Assembly: GCA_965267775.1 (NCBI GenBank)
Contig: OZ254140.1
Location: 186,001 to 250,000 of the forward strand
Direction of reading: 5' to 3'
Origin: Planktophila sp965267775
GTDB taxonomy: Bacteria > Actinomycetota > Actinomycetes > Nanopelagicales > Nanopelagicaceae
DNA: 64,000 nt
Made by a program: the position numbers and the translations under genes. Under the pieces are notes generated by a model. That model was given only the letters and a program-made list of their open reading frames with translations. It ran no database searches and had not been told where the DNA came from. Shown here in pieces: positions 26,165 to 34,295 of this stretch; position 1 is the first letter of the stretch; each line of letters opens with the position of its first letter.

Positions 26165-26407
26165 ATGTCTTTTGTAATGTATTCGACGAGTTGGTGTGGG
26201 TTTTGTAAACGGTTGAAGTCTCAGCTTGCGGATCTCGGAGTCTCCTTCGAAGAGATCAATATCGAAGAGGTTCCAGGAACTGCCGAGATTGTTGAGAAAG
26301 TTAACGGCGGAAATCGCACAGTTCCGACCCTGGTTTTCTCTGATGGAAGCGCGATGACAAATCCTTCCGCCAAAGAGGTTGTAGAGAAGCTCAGCGCTTT
26401 GGCCTAG
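26165..26407 (+). CDS. mrx1: Mycoredoxin / glutaredoxin-like protein
   Basis: An 80-residue thioredoxin-fold protein with active site C11-G-F-C14 (TSWCGFCKRL), cis-Pro in RTVPTLVF and GSAMTNPSA near the end. Mycoredoxins reduce mixed disulfides using mycothiol. The usual motif is CGYC; Phe replaces Tyr. It lies 37 bp after whiB7 and may be cotranscribed. An inverted repeat CTCACT / AGTGAG sits in the gap. Confidence 0.88.
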   Translation: MSFVMYSTSWCGFCKRLKSQLADLGVSFEEINIEEVPGTAEIVEKVNGGNRTVPTLVFSDGSAMTNPSAKEVVEKLSALA

Positions 26408-26417
26408 CCAATAAGAA

Positions 26418-27566
26418 TTAGTAAGCACAACCGCAGAGTGGATGGCGAGCAATCGCCACCACCTGCGGCTCTGTAAGGCGCTGAAAGTTAATAAAAGAAA
26501 CCTCACCGATACTCGTATTACGAGTAGCACTTCCGTAATCTGAATCGCTCGTTCGGTCGATAAAGTTAAGAATATGCATTGCGACAATTGATGCGATGTA
26601 GTGAGCGGCATATGTGGGGAGCTCACCCACCTCATTGATGGGAATTCGCTCAAGTCGAGTAAATCCAAAGTTATCCATCTCGTAGAGAGATAAGCAGCGA
26701 ATACAAGGAGTTTCACCCGGGATCACCATCGGCCCCACCGCAATCTCATCTCCAATAGGTTTATGAATAACAAGGTGCGGCAATCGTTTATTTGACCATT
26801 CGACAAGGCTTTCAGGGTCGCAATCACCGTAGTGAACAATCGCTACGGGTCGCGAGGTATCGAGGTCATATCGACTTCCTGATTCAATAGGAAAGAGAGA
26901 TAAGGCTCTACGTGCAGATTCACATCGCTCGTAGAAATTCAGACCCAAATCATCAGCTGTGATTGCCCCGAATCCAACATCGGCGCTCTCAACACCTGGC
27001 CTGTAATAGCGATCTGCAAAGCGAACGCGAGTAACTCCACTTGCAAGGAGTATTGAATAGAGAAGTGTGATGACGCGAGAGCGACCAGAGAGAACGATTG
27101 GGTATTGCGAACGCGCCGCAACAATTGATGTGCCACCATCGCCTGATCCATCGATCCATTCAGATTGTGCGAGCTCTGGTTCGCATCTCACTCGCATGTG
27201 GTGTGCAGCGATATCGCTCTCGCTAATTGAATCGAAATATCTCTTAGGTGCGCTCAATTGAGCACGTTGATGATTAAGGAAGCCGTTAATCGCCAGCCCT
27301 TCAATAAAGCGCTCGAGCTCATTACGCACCTCAGTTGAAACATGTGCGAGCGGATCGATTCCAAGAGCCAATTGGCTGAGCGCAGTACGTTGAAATGCAG
27401 ATGTGACGGCGGCAACACGGCCAGAGGTTCCAATGTAATAACGTGATGCAAGCCGTCGATCGTTAAAGAGCGAGCAACCACGAATGAGCGTGTAACGAGC
27501 AGGTGAGTTGAGCGATGTGTGATGAGCCATGGGCGATGATGAGCGTGAAGCAGTTGGCGAGATCAT
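26418..27566 (-). CDS. ThiF/TOMM-like protein with degenerate nucleotide-binding site
   Basis: A 382-residue protein related to the ThiF/E1-like and TOMM precursor-binding proteins found near uvrD2/whiB7 in actinobacteria. Evidence: an N-terminal RiPP-recognition-like region, a Rossmann segment (LSGRSRVITLLYSILLASGV) ending in RVRFADRY, the Cys pair in PGETPCIRCLSLYEMD and the C-terminal HPLCGCAY, the pairs fitting zinc ligands. The glycine-rich ATP loop of active E1 enzymes is not conserved, so adenylation is doubtful. No precursor peptide or YcaO gene is seen nearby. Start at 27566 or at an internal ATG (27530). Confidence 0.6.
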   Translation of the reverse strand: MISPTASRSSSPMAHHTSLNSPARYTLIRGCSLFNDRRLASRYYIGTSGRVAAVTSAFQRTALSQLALGIDPLAHVSTEVRNELERFIEGLAINGFLNHQRAQLSAPKRYFDSISESDIAAHHMRVRCEPELAQSEWIDGSGDGGTSIVAARSQYPIVLSGRSRVITLLYSILLASGVTRVRFADRYYRPGVESADVGFGAITADDLGLNFYERCESARRALSLFPIESGSRYDLDTSRPVAIVHYGDCDPESLVEWSNKRLPHLVIHKPIGDEIAVGPMVIPGETPCIRCLSLYEMDNFGFTRLERIPINEVGELPTYAAHYIASIVAMHILNFIDRTSDSDYGSATRNTSIGEVSFINFQRLTEPQVVAIARHPLCGCAY

Positions 27567-27625
27567 CGCACTTCTCTGAACTGTGGAGCGAGCGCAGAAT
27601 CTTTAACTCATCGTGGAGAAAAGAA

Positions 27626-27654
27626 GAACCCCCCGCTTATTAGGCGAGGGGTTC
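27626..27654 (-). terminator. Terminator of the DUF5679 gene
   Basis: GAACCCC (27626-27632) pairs with GGGGTTC (27648-27654) and CGC (34-36) with GCG (44-46). Read on the minus strand the hairpin is followed by TTCTTTTCT, a U-rich tail. Confidence 0.7.
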
Positions 27655-27708
27655 AGCTACGTTCTTTGTTTGGGTGCTTATCGCGCCAAACGTGGTGTTA
27701 GGAAAGAG

Positions 27709-27870
27709 TTACTGTGCCTTACCGAGGATACGGTTGACCTTGGTACCGCAGACTGGGCAGATGCCCTGTGCCATGCGACGACCTGAGTCAGAGACCTTTA
27801 CAGTTCCCTCGAAGTCACGCTTCTCCTTGCACTTAACGCAGTAAGCGTCACCCTTGTATGTCTCTGCCAT
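27709..27870 (-). CDS. DUF5679 small zinc-ribbon protein
   Basis: A 53-residue protein with two Cys pairs, YCVKCKEK and ICPVCGTKV, separated by about 30 residues, and the actinobacterial signature SDSGRRMAQG between them. Such proteins are annotated DUF5679 and occur near whiB7; function unknown, probably a zinc-stabilised RNA- or protein-binding module. GGAGGC six bases or so before the ATG is a strong ribosome-binding site. It is too short for most gene tables but codon use and conservation of the motif make it convincing. Confidence 0.85.
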   Translation of the reverse strand: MAETYKGDAYCVKCKEKRDFEGTVKVSDSGRRMAQGICPVCGTKVNRILGKAQ

Positions 27871-27998
27871 GATTGCCTCCAATCGGCGCCACCGAGTTAT
27901 GCGGCGTGCGCGTATTGGTTGAAACCATACTCCGACCCACGCTCAAATACGCGTAGGCGAGCACAAATTTGTGGCCAATCTTTAGGGGTGTCGCGCCA

Positions 27999-28044
27999 AG
28001 CTTTTTCAGCTCGACTAGCCCTTCGCGCGGAGCTTTTTCAGCTC
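27999..28044. repeat. Short tandem duplication at the end of the YgjP-like gene
   Basis: AGCTTTTTCAGCTC occurs at 27999-28012 and again at 28031-28044, with similar flanks (period 32 bp). The second copy encodes part of the C-terminus, the first lies just beyond the stop codon, so it looks like a small duplication across the gene end. Confidence 0.6.
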
Positions 28045-28590
28045 AACGGGGTCAAGCATCGCCCGTTCTGCCGCCTCCCAGCCATCGAGATAGGCGCTGG
28101 CGAGCTCAGAATCCTCAAAACGGGCCAAGGTATCGGCGAACTCCTGGCCGTGATCGCTCCATTGGAGGTGGATCGCCTCATGGAAGAGGACATAGTCGAG
28201 GGCGTAATCAGGGGCGAGCTTGAGGCGGTCAGAGATACGGATAGTACGGTCGATGCTCGTACATGAGCCCCAGCGCTCGCGCATTGGGCGCCAAGAGACG
28301 CTAGCGGGGCGGGCGGTGATTTCGGGGGCTAATTCACTCAAGAGTGCGTCAATCCGGCTAGCTAAGAGTTCTTCACTCGGGGTCTTCGCCTCTTCACGAC
28401 CTCGGATGATGGCAATCAGCTCGGGGACGACCTGGGCCTCCTCCGCCTTGCTCATTCTGGCGGGGAGCGAGATAACGATCCGTCCACCTTGGCGATAGGC
28501 AGAGGCTGATTTCTTTCGACGGGTCGAGCGGATGACGAGGATCTCGCCCTCTGTAATTCCAGGGAGAGTAGGCGCCTCTTCTTCGATCAT
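28015..28590 (-). CDS. YgjP-like zinc metallopeptidase (M48/DUF45)
   Basis: A 191-residue protein with the zinc-binding motif HEAIH (H137, E138, H141) and the downstream H147 in WSDHGQEF, the signature of the YgjP/SprT-like peptidase group. Before it, WRPMRERWGSCTS is the family's conserved entry segment. No signal peptide or membrane helix, so soluble and cytosolic. Substrate unknown. Possible -10 element TACAAT upstream on the minus strand. Mycobacterial relatives occur in the same neighbourhood near uvrD2. Confidence 0.85.
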   Translation of the reverse strand: MIEEEAPTLPGITEGEILVIRSTRRKKSASAYRQGGRIVISLPARMSKAEEAQVVPELIAIIRGREEAKTPSEELLASRIDALLSELAPEITARPASVSWRPMRERWGSCTSIDRTIRISDRLKLAPDYALDYVLFHEAIHLQWSDHGQEFADTLARFEDSELASAYLDGWEAAERAMLDPVELKKLRAKG

Positions 28591-28652
28591 CTGCCTCCCA
28601 ATCTCTCGACCTTACCTTGAGGAATTGTAGGTGTGAAACGCTGAATCGTTAT

Positions 28653-28687
28653 TTGCACACACGGTAATTTCTGCGTACTTTGCGGTT
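28653..28687 (+). promoter_or_regulatory. Promoter for candidate small RNA
   Basis: TTGCAC (28653-28658), exactly 17 bases, then TACTTT (28676-28681). The predicted start, about 28688, coincides with the first base of a 12-bp RNA stem. Confidence 0.5.
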
Positions 28688-28766
28688 ACGAAGTCCTCGG
28701 ATAACCGTTTGATATCTGCAAGGGGAAGGCAGATATTAGATGTGGCCCCGGGGACTTCGCTTTTCT
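28688..28766 (+). ncRNA. Candidate orphan small RNA, about 75 nt
   Basis: CGAAGTCCTCGG (28689-28700) pairs over 12 bases with CCGGGGACTTCG (28748-28759), with one G-U pair that works only in plus-strand RNA. Inside, ATATCTGC (28712-28719) and GCAGATAT (28729-28736) form a perfect eight-base hairpin. The outer stem is followed by CTTTTCT and preceded by a consensus-like promoter. CGGTTA (28683-28688) / TAACCG (28702-28707) is an alternative pairing. No reading frame fits. Flanking genes are both on the other strand, so it is not a terminator of either. Class not recognised. Confidence 0.5.
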
Positions 28767-28799
28767 ATTGGGAGTTTAGGGATAGCCCTACTTCGACAA

Positions 28800-30125
28800 C
28801 TACATCAATCCTGAGAGATCATCGGGAATCTCAGTCGATGCCAAGAAGAGATCCGGTGCAAGAAGTTCAGTAGCGTTAGGAAGAATTCCACTCCAGATCT
28901 GATCGCGTGCAGATGTTCCCTTCAATTCACGGACGCGGCTCCAGAATGCGCTCGCTTCACGTGCAAGTCTTGGTGAGACTTCAAGTCCCAACATCGTTTT
29001 AAAGAGTAGTTGTGATGGTGCACTTGTTGCGCGCTTGCGACGATGTAGTTCGCGCAGTGCAGTAATTGATGGAATGCGATCTCCTGCTGCAAGAGTTGCA
29101 ACATCATCAGCCCAACCATCAACTAGTGCAAGAACAGTCTCTAGCTTTGAAAGTGCAGCGCGTTGCGAATCTGTTTCTTCAGGAGTAAAGATTCCTGAAT
29201 CAAGGTTAATTGTGAAAGATTGTTCGCCACTTGCATCGCCGAAACCTTGCATCGCCTCTTCTGCTTGGCGTTGAATTGCATCGAGATCAATTCGAATTCC
29301 TGCACCATATTCGACAATTGCACTTCGGATGTAAGAGACAATCCAAGGATTATGTTCAAATAAACGAGCAATAGCGCCTTCACGTAGCGCATGGAATAAG
29401 TAGATCTCTGTCTTTGCAATCTCTGTATCTGCGCCCCACGCCTCAATATTTTCAGGGATTAAGAGAGAGCGAGCTGGTTGAAGAATTGGAAGGCCAGCAT
29501 CATGGGCGCCAGTAGCTGTCGTTGCGATGCCACCGATTGCCTGACCGAGCTGTGTTGCAATCATTGAGCCGATAAATGAGCGTAATAGTCCGGCAATTGC
29601 CCCAATAGGCGCCGCCCCCATCTGCTCTTCAAATTCACTTCCAGAGCTGGCAACTGCTTCATCAAGGAGGCGAGATATTGCAGCGCTCAGACCTGTTGCA
29701 AGTGGCTCCATCGTTGCCTGCCATCCCGGCAGAGTCTCATCAATCCAATCGAGTCGACTAATTGCACGCGGTGCAGAAGAAGAAGTCGCTGGAAAATCCG
29801 TCGCTTCATTGAGCCAGATATCTGCAATCTCGCAGGCATTGTTCACAGCAGTGACATCATTTGTTCCGAGTGGTTGTGAACCTTGCGCTGAGACAAATTT
29901 CTTTCCGGTATCGCGCACCGGTGCAATAGGAAGAGCTTCCTGACTTGCGCCACCAAAAAGTGCGCCAAGTCCTGCCATAGGAAAACCTGCACCGGGATTG
30001 ATACCGAGCTGTTCAAATTGTTCCTTAATCTGCTCTTGCATCTGGCGCATCATCGCTTCGAGGTTCTCTTTATTATTGCGATCAGCATCATCGCCATCAT
30101 CTGGTGTAAATCCAAATGGCACCAT
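28800..30125 (-). CDS. DUF2342 (zinc-dependent metalloprotease-like) protein
   Basis: A 441-residue soluble protein with a Gly/Met-rich N-terminus and a long helical domain. In actinobacteria this family (also labelled F420-biosynthesis-associated or zinc-dependent metalloprotease) sits next to the Lon-like and UPF0182 genes, as here. Relatives have a Glu and His in a motif like REAAHxRLFAH; this copy reads REGAIARLFEHN, so one histidine is replaced by isoleucine while the second is kept. Catalytic activity is therefore doubtful. Divergent from the small membrane protein gene at 30222. Confidence 0.75.
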   Translation of the reverse strand: MVPFGFTPDDGDDADRNNKENLEAMMRQMQEQIKEQFEQLGINPGAGFPMAGLGALFGGASQEALPIAPVRDTGKKFVSAQGSQPLGTNDVTAVNNACEIADIWLNEATDFPATSSSAPRAISRLDWIDETLPGWQATMEPLATGLSAAISRLLDEAVASSGSEFEEQMGAAPIGAIAGLLRSFIGSMIATQLGQAIGGIATTATGAHDAGLPILQPARSLLIPENIEAWGADTEIAKTEIYLFHALREGAIARLFEHNPWIVSYIRSAIVEYGAGIRIDLDAIQRQAEEAMQGFGDASGEQSFTINLDSGIFTPEETDSQRAALSKLETVLALVDGWADDVATLAAGDRIPSITALRELHRRKRATSAPSQLLFKTMLGLEVSPRLAREASAFWSRVRELKGTSARDQIWSGILPNATELLAPDLFLASTEIPDDLSGLM

Positions 30126-30221
30126 CGCAAGACCCCCAAGGCTTTAGTCAAAATTAAATCTATCTGCCAGGTAGAACACCGCTAACCGGCACTTTCTTCC
30201 CGCGGGCACTACTCTATTTCT

Positions 30222-30440
30222 ATGCACATACTCCTCGCGACCTTTAGCCCGCTGGCCGCGTCTTCAGCCTTCACCGCCTTGATCTGGTGGCTCGTACCTC
30301 TTGCAGGGGTCTTGGGGGCAATTGGCTATGTTCTCTGGGTCTCTCAATTTAAGAGGAAATTCGAGAAAGGAACTTCGCGTTCAGTCAACCAATTTGAACG
30401 CTTCCAGAACTCGTTCCGCAACGATGATTCACAGAAATAG
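30222..30440 (+). CDS. Small membrane protein upstream of the Lon-like protease
   Basis: 72 residues with a membrane helix (about 15-43, rich in Trp, Leu and Gly) and a basic, polar C-terminal tail (QFKRKFEKGTSRSVNQ). No known domain. TACTCT ends six bases before the ATG, a leaderless signal, so this is the first gene of an operon with the Lon-like protease (overlap 17 bases) and UPF0182. It may be a partner of one of them. Confidence 0.7.
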   Translation: MHILLATFSPLAASSAFTALIWWLVPLAGVLGAIGYVLWVSQFKRKFEKGTSRSVNQFERFQNSFRNDDSQK

Positions 30441-31269
30441 CACTCTTCGCTTCTCGCGGACACCTGCACTCATCCGCTACTTCTTAATTATTTCACTTCT
30501 TGTCGCTCTCATTGCACCGATGAACTTTGTTTTAATTACACCGGGGCCTGCGACTTCCCTCTTTCCCAAAGTTCTAACAATCAAAGACGCACCAGGCGTA
30601 AAGAGCTATCCAGTTCATGGGCAGCTCAATCTCTTAACTATCTATATCACCAACCCAGAGACCGATGTATACGGCGCTCAAGTATTAGGTTGTTGGGTGT
30701 GGGGAGATTGCGTCACTATGCCACGTTCTGACTGGTATCTAGATGGCGCAACTGATGAAGCAGAGACGAAGAGTGGAACGAAAGATATGGTGAAATCTCA
30801 AAACGTTGCTCTGATTGCAGCACGTGATGTGATTGCTCGTAAATTTCCAACGGTAGATATCTCTCAAGTCAAAGATTCTTCAATCAAAGTCTCACTTGAA
30901 AACACTGGCGGCCCAAGTGGTGGTCTCGTCTTCACCTTAGGTCTTGTTGATTTATTAACTCCCGTAGATCTCTTGCAAGGGCGCAATATCGCAGGCACCG
31001 GAACTATTGCCAAAGATGGAACCATCGGTGCAATCGGGGGAGTCACCGAGAAGATTCTCGGCGCAAAGAAAGCAGGGGCATCGATCCTCTTTGTTTCGCA
31101 AGAGAATTGCAGCGAGCTACCAGACCGGGTTGAGGGCATCACTGTTATTGCGATTGAGAAGATTGACCAGGCAATTGACTACTTAAAGAGCCCCTACGCC
31201 GGGGAGGCAAAGGGTAAGAAAGGGGTTAATTCTGCAGGAATTCGTGGGTGCGCTAGCGTAGGAGCATGA
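30424..31269 (+). CDS. YlbL-like membrane-bound Lon-domain protease, PDZ-less
   Basis: A 281-residue protein: an N-terminal membrane helix (about 18-38), a short linker region and a C-terminal S16 Lon proteolytic domain. The catalytic dyad is S165 (TGGPSGGLVF) and K210 (GVTEKILGAK). YlbL-type relatives carry a PDZ domain of about 80 residues between anchor and protease; here there is no room for one. The start is set at the ATG at 30424, not at an upstream in-frame ATG, because the hydrophobic anchor follows it and it overlaps the previous gene by 17 bases. Faces the outside of the membrane by analogy. UPF0182 follows with an ATGA overlap. Confidence 0.82.
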   Translation: MIHRNSTLRFSRTPALIRYFLIISLLVALIAPMNFVLITPGPATSLFPKVLTIKDAPGVKSYPVHGQLNLLTIYITNPETDVYGAQVLGCWVWGDCVTMPRSDWYLDGATDEAETKSGTKDMVKSQNVALIAARDVIARKFPTVDISQVKDSSIKVSLENTGGPSGGLVFTLGLVDLLTPVDLLQGRNIAGTGTIAKDGTIGAIGGVTEKILGAKKAGASILFVSQENCSELPDRVEGITVIAIEKIDQAIDYLKSPYAGEAKGKKGVNSAGIRGCASVGA

Positions 31270-34088
31270 ATCGCAATCGCACACCGCTAGCCGTCACAGT
31301 AGGAATTCTTGTAGCCCTCGGAGCGCTCTTCGTCTCCTTGAGCGGCTTCTATATCGATTGGCTCTGGTTTAAATCTGTCGAATTCACATCTGTCTGGAAC
31401 AAGGTTCTGACGACAAAGGTTGAGCTCTTCCTTATTACAGGCTTGATAAGTTCGATTCTTATCTCTCTCAATATCTATCTCGCATATAAGCGCCGTCCTT
31501 TCTACGTTCCAACATCTATCGAACTCAATGGCGTAGAGCGCATCCGTGCTCAGATTGAGCCAATCCTTCGCTGGGTATTTATCGCGCTCTTTATCGCGAT
31601 TACTTATTTCGCTGGAACATCAGGCACCTTGTATTGGAAGGAGTGGTTGCTCTTTAAGAACTCAACTTCTTTCGGCGTAAAGGATCCTCAGTTCAATCTC
31701 GACATCTCATTCTTTGCATTTAAGTTACCTCTCTACCAAGCAATCATCTCTTGGGCAATCTCCGCTCTCGTACTTGCAGCCCTTGCCACCATCTTTGTTC
31801 ATTACATGTATGGCGGAATCCGCACGCAAGGTGAAGGCGATCGCACGACTGTTGCAGCACGCGTTCAACTCTCAATTCTCTTCGGGCTCATCGTCCTCAT
31901 GAAAGCAGTTGCTTACTGGTTTGATCGATATGCACTTGCTCTAAAGCAGAATAAGTTGATCACAGGTGCTACCTATACCGATGTCAACGCAACTCTCCCA
32001 GCAAAGGCAATCCTTGCGGGAATCGCAGTGGTCTGCGCACTCCTATTCTTTGCAAATATCATCCGACGTTCATGGCTCTTGCCAGCAGCAGGAACTGCAT
32101 TGATGGTCGTTTCATCCGTTCTTATCGCAGGTATCTACCCAGGAGCTGTTCAGCAGTTCCAGGTAAAGCCATCTGAATCATCGAAAGAAGCGCCCTATAT
32201 TCAGCGTAATATCGATGCAACCCGCGCTGCCTACGGCCTGACCAATGTCGATGTTCAGGATTACAACGCAACTCTGACTACATCATCAGGACAGCTGGCC
32301 AGCGATGCATCAACTATTAACAATATTCGTTTGATGGATCCCAATGTTCTATCACCAACATTCCGCCAACTTCAGCAGATCAAGCCATATTACGGATTTA
32401 CAGAATCCCTCGATATCGATCGCTACACAGTTAACGGAACAACTCGTGATGCAGTAGTTGCTGTTCGTGAACTCAATATCGATGGAAATCCAAGCCGTAA
32501 CTGGATTAACGATCACCTTGTTTACACACACGGCTTCGGCTTTGTTGCAGCATATGGAAATACAGTCGATGCTGATGGAAAGCCAAGTTTTATCGTTGGT
32601 GATCTTCCTCCAACATCAGGTCTCGGAAAGTTCGAGCCACGCGTCTACTTCGGTGAGAACTCTCCTGAGTACTCCATCATCGGAGGAAAGGCAGCAGGAT
32701 CAAAGGCGACACCGGTCGAATTCGATTACCCAGATGATGCCTCTTCAAGTGGCCAGAAGAATGTGACCTACACAGGTACAGGTGGAGTCCCTGTCGGTGG
32801 CATGCTCAACAAGTTGGTCTTTGCAATCAAATATGGCGAGCAGAGAATTCTTCTCTCAAGCTTGATCAATAAGGATTCAAAGATTCTCTACAACCGCAAT
32901 CCACGTGATCGCGTTGCAAAGGTCGCTCCATGGCTCACACTCGATGGTGATCCATATCCAGCTGTTGTCGGCGGAAAAATCCTCTGGATCGTTGATGGTT
33001 ACACAACGAGCGCTGGATACCCATACTCTGAAGGAACATCACTTGCTGATGCGACGACAGATGCTCTTACACGTAACTCTGCATCCATTACAGCGCAGGG
33101 TAATCAGCGAGTCAGTTATATCCGCAACTCTGTTAAGGCAACGGTTGATGCATATAACGGCACAGTCACTCTCTACCAGTGGGATGAGAAGGATCCAGTG
33201 CTGAAGAGCTGGATGAAGGCATTCCCAAAGACTGTTCAGCCAAAGAGCGCAATCTCTAAGGATCTCCTCGAGCACATCCGCTACCCAGAAGATCTCTTCC
33301 GTGTGCAGCGCGATGTTCTCGCTTCGTATCACGTGAAGACTGCAGCTGCCTTCTACGGCGGTCAGGACTTCTGGCGCGTGCCTAGCGATCCATCATCATT
33401 TGGCAATAACAGTGGTGCACAGCCTCCTTATTACCTCACATTGAAGTTACCTAATGAGAAGGCTCCAGCATTCTCATTAACAACCCCATTTGTTCCACGA
33501 GGTGTTCGCGAAAACCTCACTGCCTTTGCAGTGGTGAATTCAAAGCCTGGTTCGGATTATGGAAAGATCACAGTGTTGCAGTTGCCTCGAAGCACCAACA
33601 TTGCAGGTCCTTCTCAGATTGCATCGAACTTTGAAGCTAAGCCAGAAGTTGCGAATGCACTTTCATTGCTTCGCCAAGGTGGTTCTGATGTTGTGCTCGG
33701 TAACTTGCTGACACTTCCAGTTGGCGGGGGTCTCCTCTACGTACAACCTGTCTATGTGAAGGCGACATCGAATACATCTGCATATCCACTCTTGCAGAAG
33801 GTGCTTGTCTCATTCGGAGATAACATCGGATTCGATAGTTCACTCAAGGGTGCACTCGATCAGGTATTTGGTGGAAACTCTGGAACATCATCTGCAACAA
33901 CACCATCTTCACCGACAACAACAAATAGCTCTGCTGATTTATCTGCAGCACTTGCCTCTGCAAAGCAGGCAATCGCTGATGGACAAGCGGCACTTGCAAA
34001 GGGCGATTTCGCTGCATATGGTCGAGCACAAGATCGCTTGAAGTCTGCGATTGCTGCTGCGATTGCTGCACAATCTCGCGCTAAGTAA
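31266..34088 (+). CDS. UPF0182 giant membrane protein
   Basis: A 940-residue protein of the actinobacterial and cyanobacterial UPF0182 family. The first 290 residues contain about seven membrane helices; the rest is a large domain, probably extracytoplasmic, with motifs such as RNWINDHLVYTHGFGFVAAY and YFGENSPEYSIIG. The C-terminus (from about 875) is a Ser/Thr/Ala-rich linker followed by a helical repeat-like tail. Function is unknown despite wide conservation. Coupled by ATGA to the Lon-like protease, as in mycobacteria, which suggests shared envelope work. Confidence 0.9.
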   Translation: MNRNRTPLAVTVGILVALGALFVSLSGFYIDWLWFKSVEFTSVWNKVLTTKVELFLITGLISSILISLNIYLAYKRRPFYVPTSIELNGVERIRAQIEPILRWVFIALFIAITYFAGTSGTLYWKEWLLFKNSTSFGVKDPQFNLDISFFAFKLPLYQAIISWAISALVLAALATIFVHYMYGGIRTQGEGDRTTVAARVQLSILFGLIVLMKAVAYWFDRYALALKQNKLITGATYTDVNATLPAKAILAGIAVVCALLFFANIIRRSWLLPAAGTALMVVSSVLIAGIYPGAVQQFQVKPSESSKEAPYIQRNIDATRAAYGLTNVDVQDYNATLTTSSGQLASDASTINNIRLMDPNVLSPTFRQLQQIKPYYGFTESLDIDRYTVNGTTRDAVVAVRELNIDGNPSRNWINDHLVYTHGFGFVAAYGNTVDADGKPSFIVGDLPPTSGLGKFEPRVYFGENSPEYSIIGGKAAGSKATPVEFDYPDDASSSGQKNVTYTGTGGVPVGGMLNKLVFAIKYGEQRILLSSLINKDSKILYNRNPRDRVAKVAPWLTLDGDPYPAVVGGKILWIVDGYTTSAGYPYSEGTSLADATTDALTRNSASITAQGNQRVSYIRNSVKATVDAYNGTVTLYQWDEKDPVLKSWMKAFPKTVQPKSAISKDLLEHIRYPEDLFRVQRDVLASYHVKTAAAFYGGQDFWRVPSDPSSFGNNSGAQPPYYLTLKLPNEKAPAFSLTTPFVPRGVRENLTAFAVVNSKPGSDYGKITVLQLPRSTNIAGPSQIASNFEAKPEVANALSLLRQGGSDVVLGNLLTLPVGGGLLYVQPVYVKATSNTSAYPLLQKVLVSFGDNIGFDSSLKGALDQVFGGNSGTSSATTPSSPTTTNSSADLSAALASAKQAIADGQAALAKGDFAAYGRAQDRLKSAIAAAIAAQSRAK

Positions 34089-34115
34089 GTCGAGTTATTT
34101 CACCGATTTGGTGAT

Positions 34116-34146
34116 GTAAGCGCAGTTCGCATAGAATTGCGCTTAC
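34116..34146. repeat. Inverted repeat around the initiator tRNA promoter
   Basis: GTAAGCGCA (34116-34124) and TGCGCTTAC (34138-34146) are perfect nine-base complements. The 13 bases between them contain TAGAAT (34132-34137), the likely -10 element, with TTGGTG 18 bases upstream. No T-run follows, so a terminator for the upstream gene is less likely than an operator or a processing signal. A second small palindrome TCACC-GATTT-GGTGA lies just upstream. Confidence 0.55.
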
Positions 34147-34149
34147 CGA

Positions 34150-34226
<77 letters not shown>

Positions 34227-34236
34227 ATGTAGTAAC

Positions 34237-34284
34237 GCGAATGGCCGTCTCAATAGAAGTTATTGAAGGCGGCCTTTCGCTATT
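34237..34284 (+). terminator. Terminator of the initiator tRNA
   Basis: GCGAA/TTCGC (34237-41, 34276-80), GGCCG/CGGCC (34243-47, 34270-74) and CAATA/TATTG (34251-55, 34261-65) stack into one long hairpin, followed by TATTCTT. Confidence 0.75.
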
Positions 34285-34295
34285 CTTAAGTAATT

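Noticed and set aside
28688..28766. SRP (4.5S) RNA
   Set aside because: The closed stem and hairpin look similar in size, but the conserved AGCAG asymmetric loop opposite the GGAA loop is missing.
34098..34112. Intrinsic terminator for UPF0182
   Set aside because: TCACC-GATTT-GGTGA is a five-base stem without a T-run; too weak to call.
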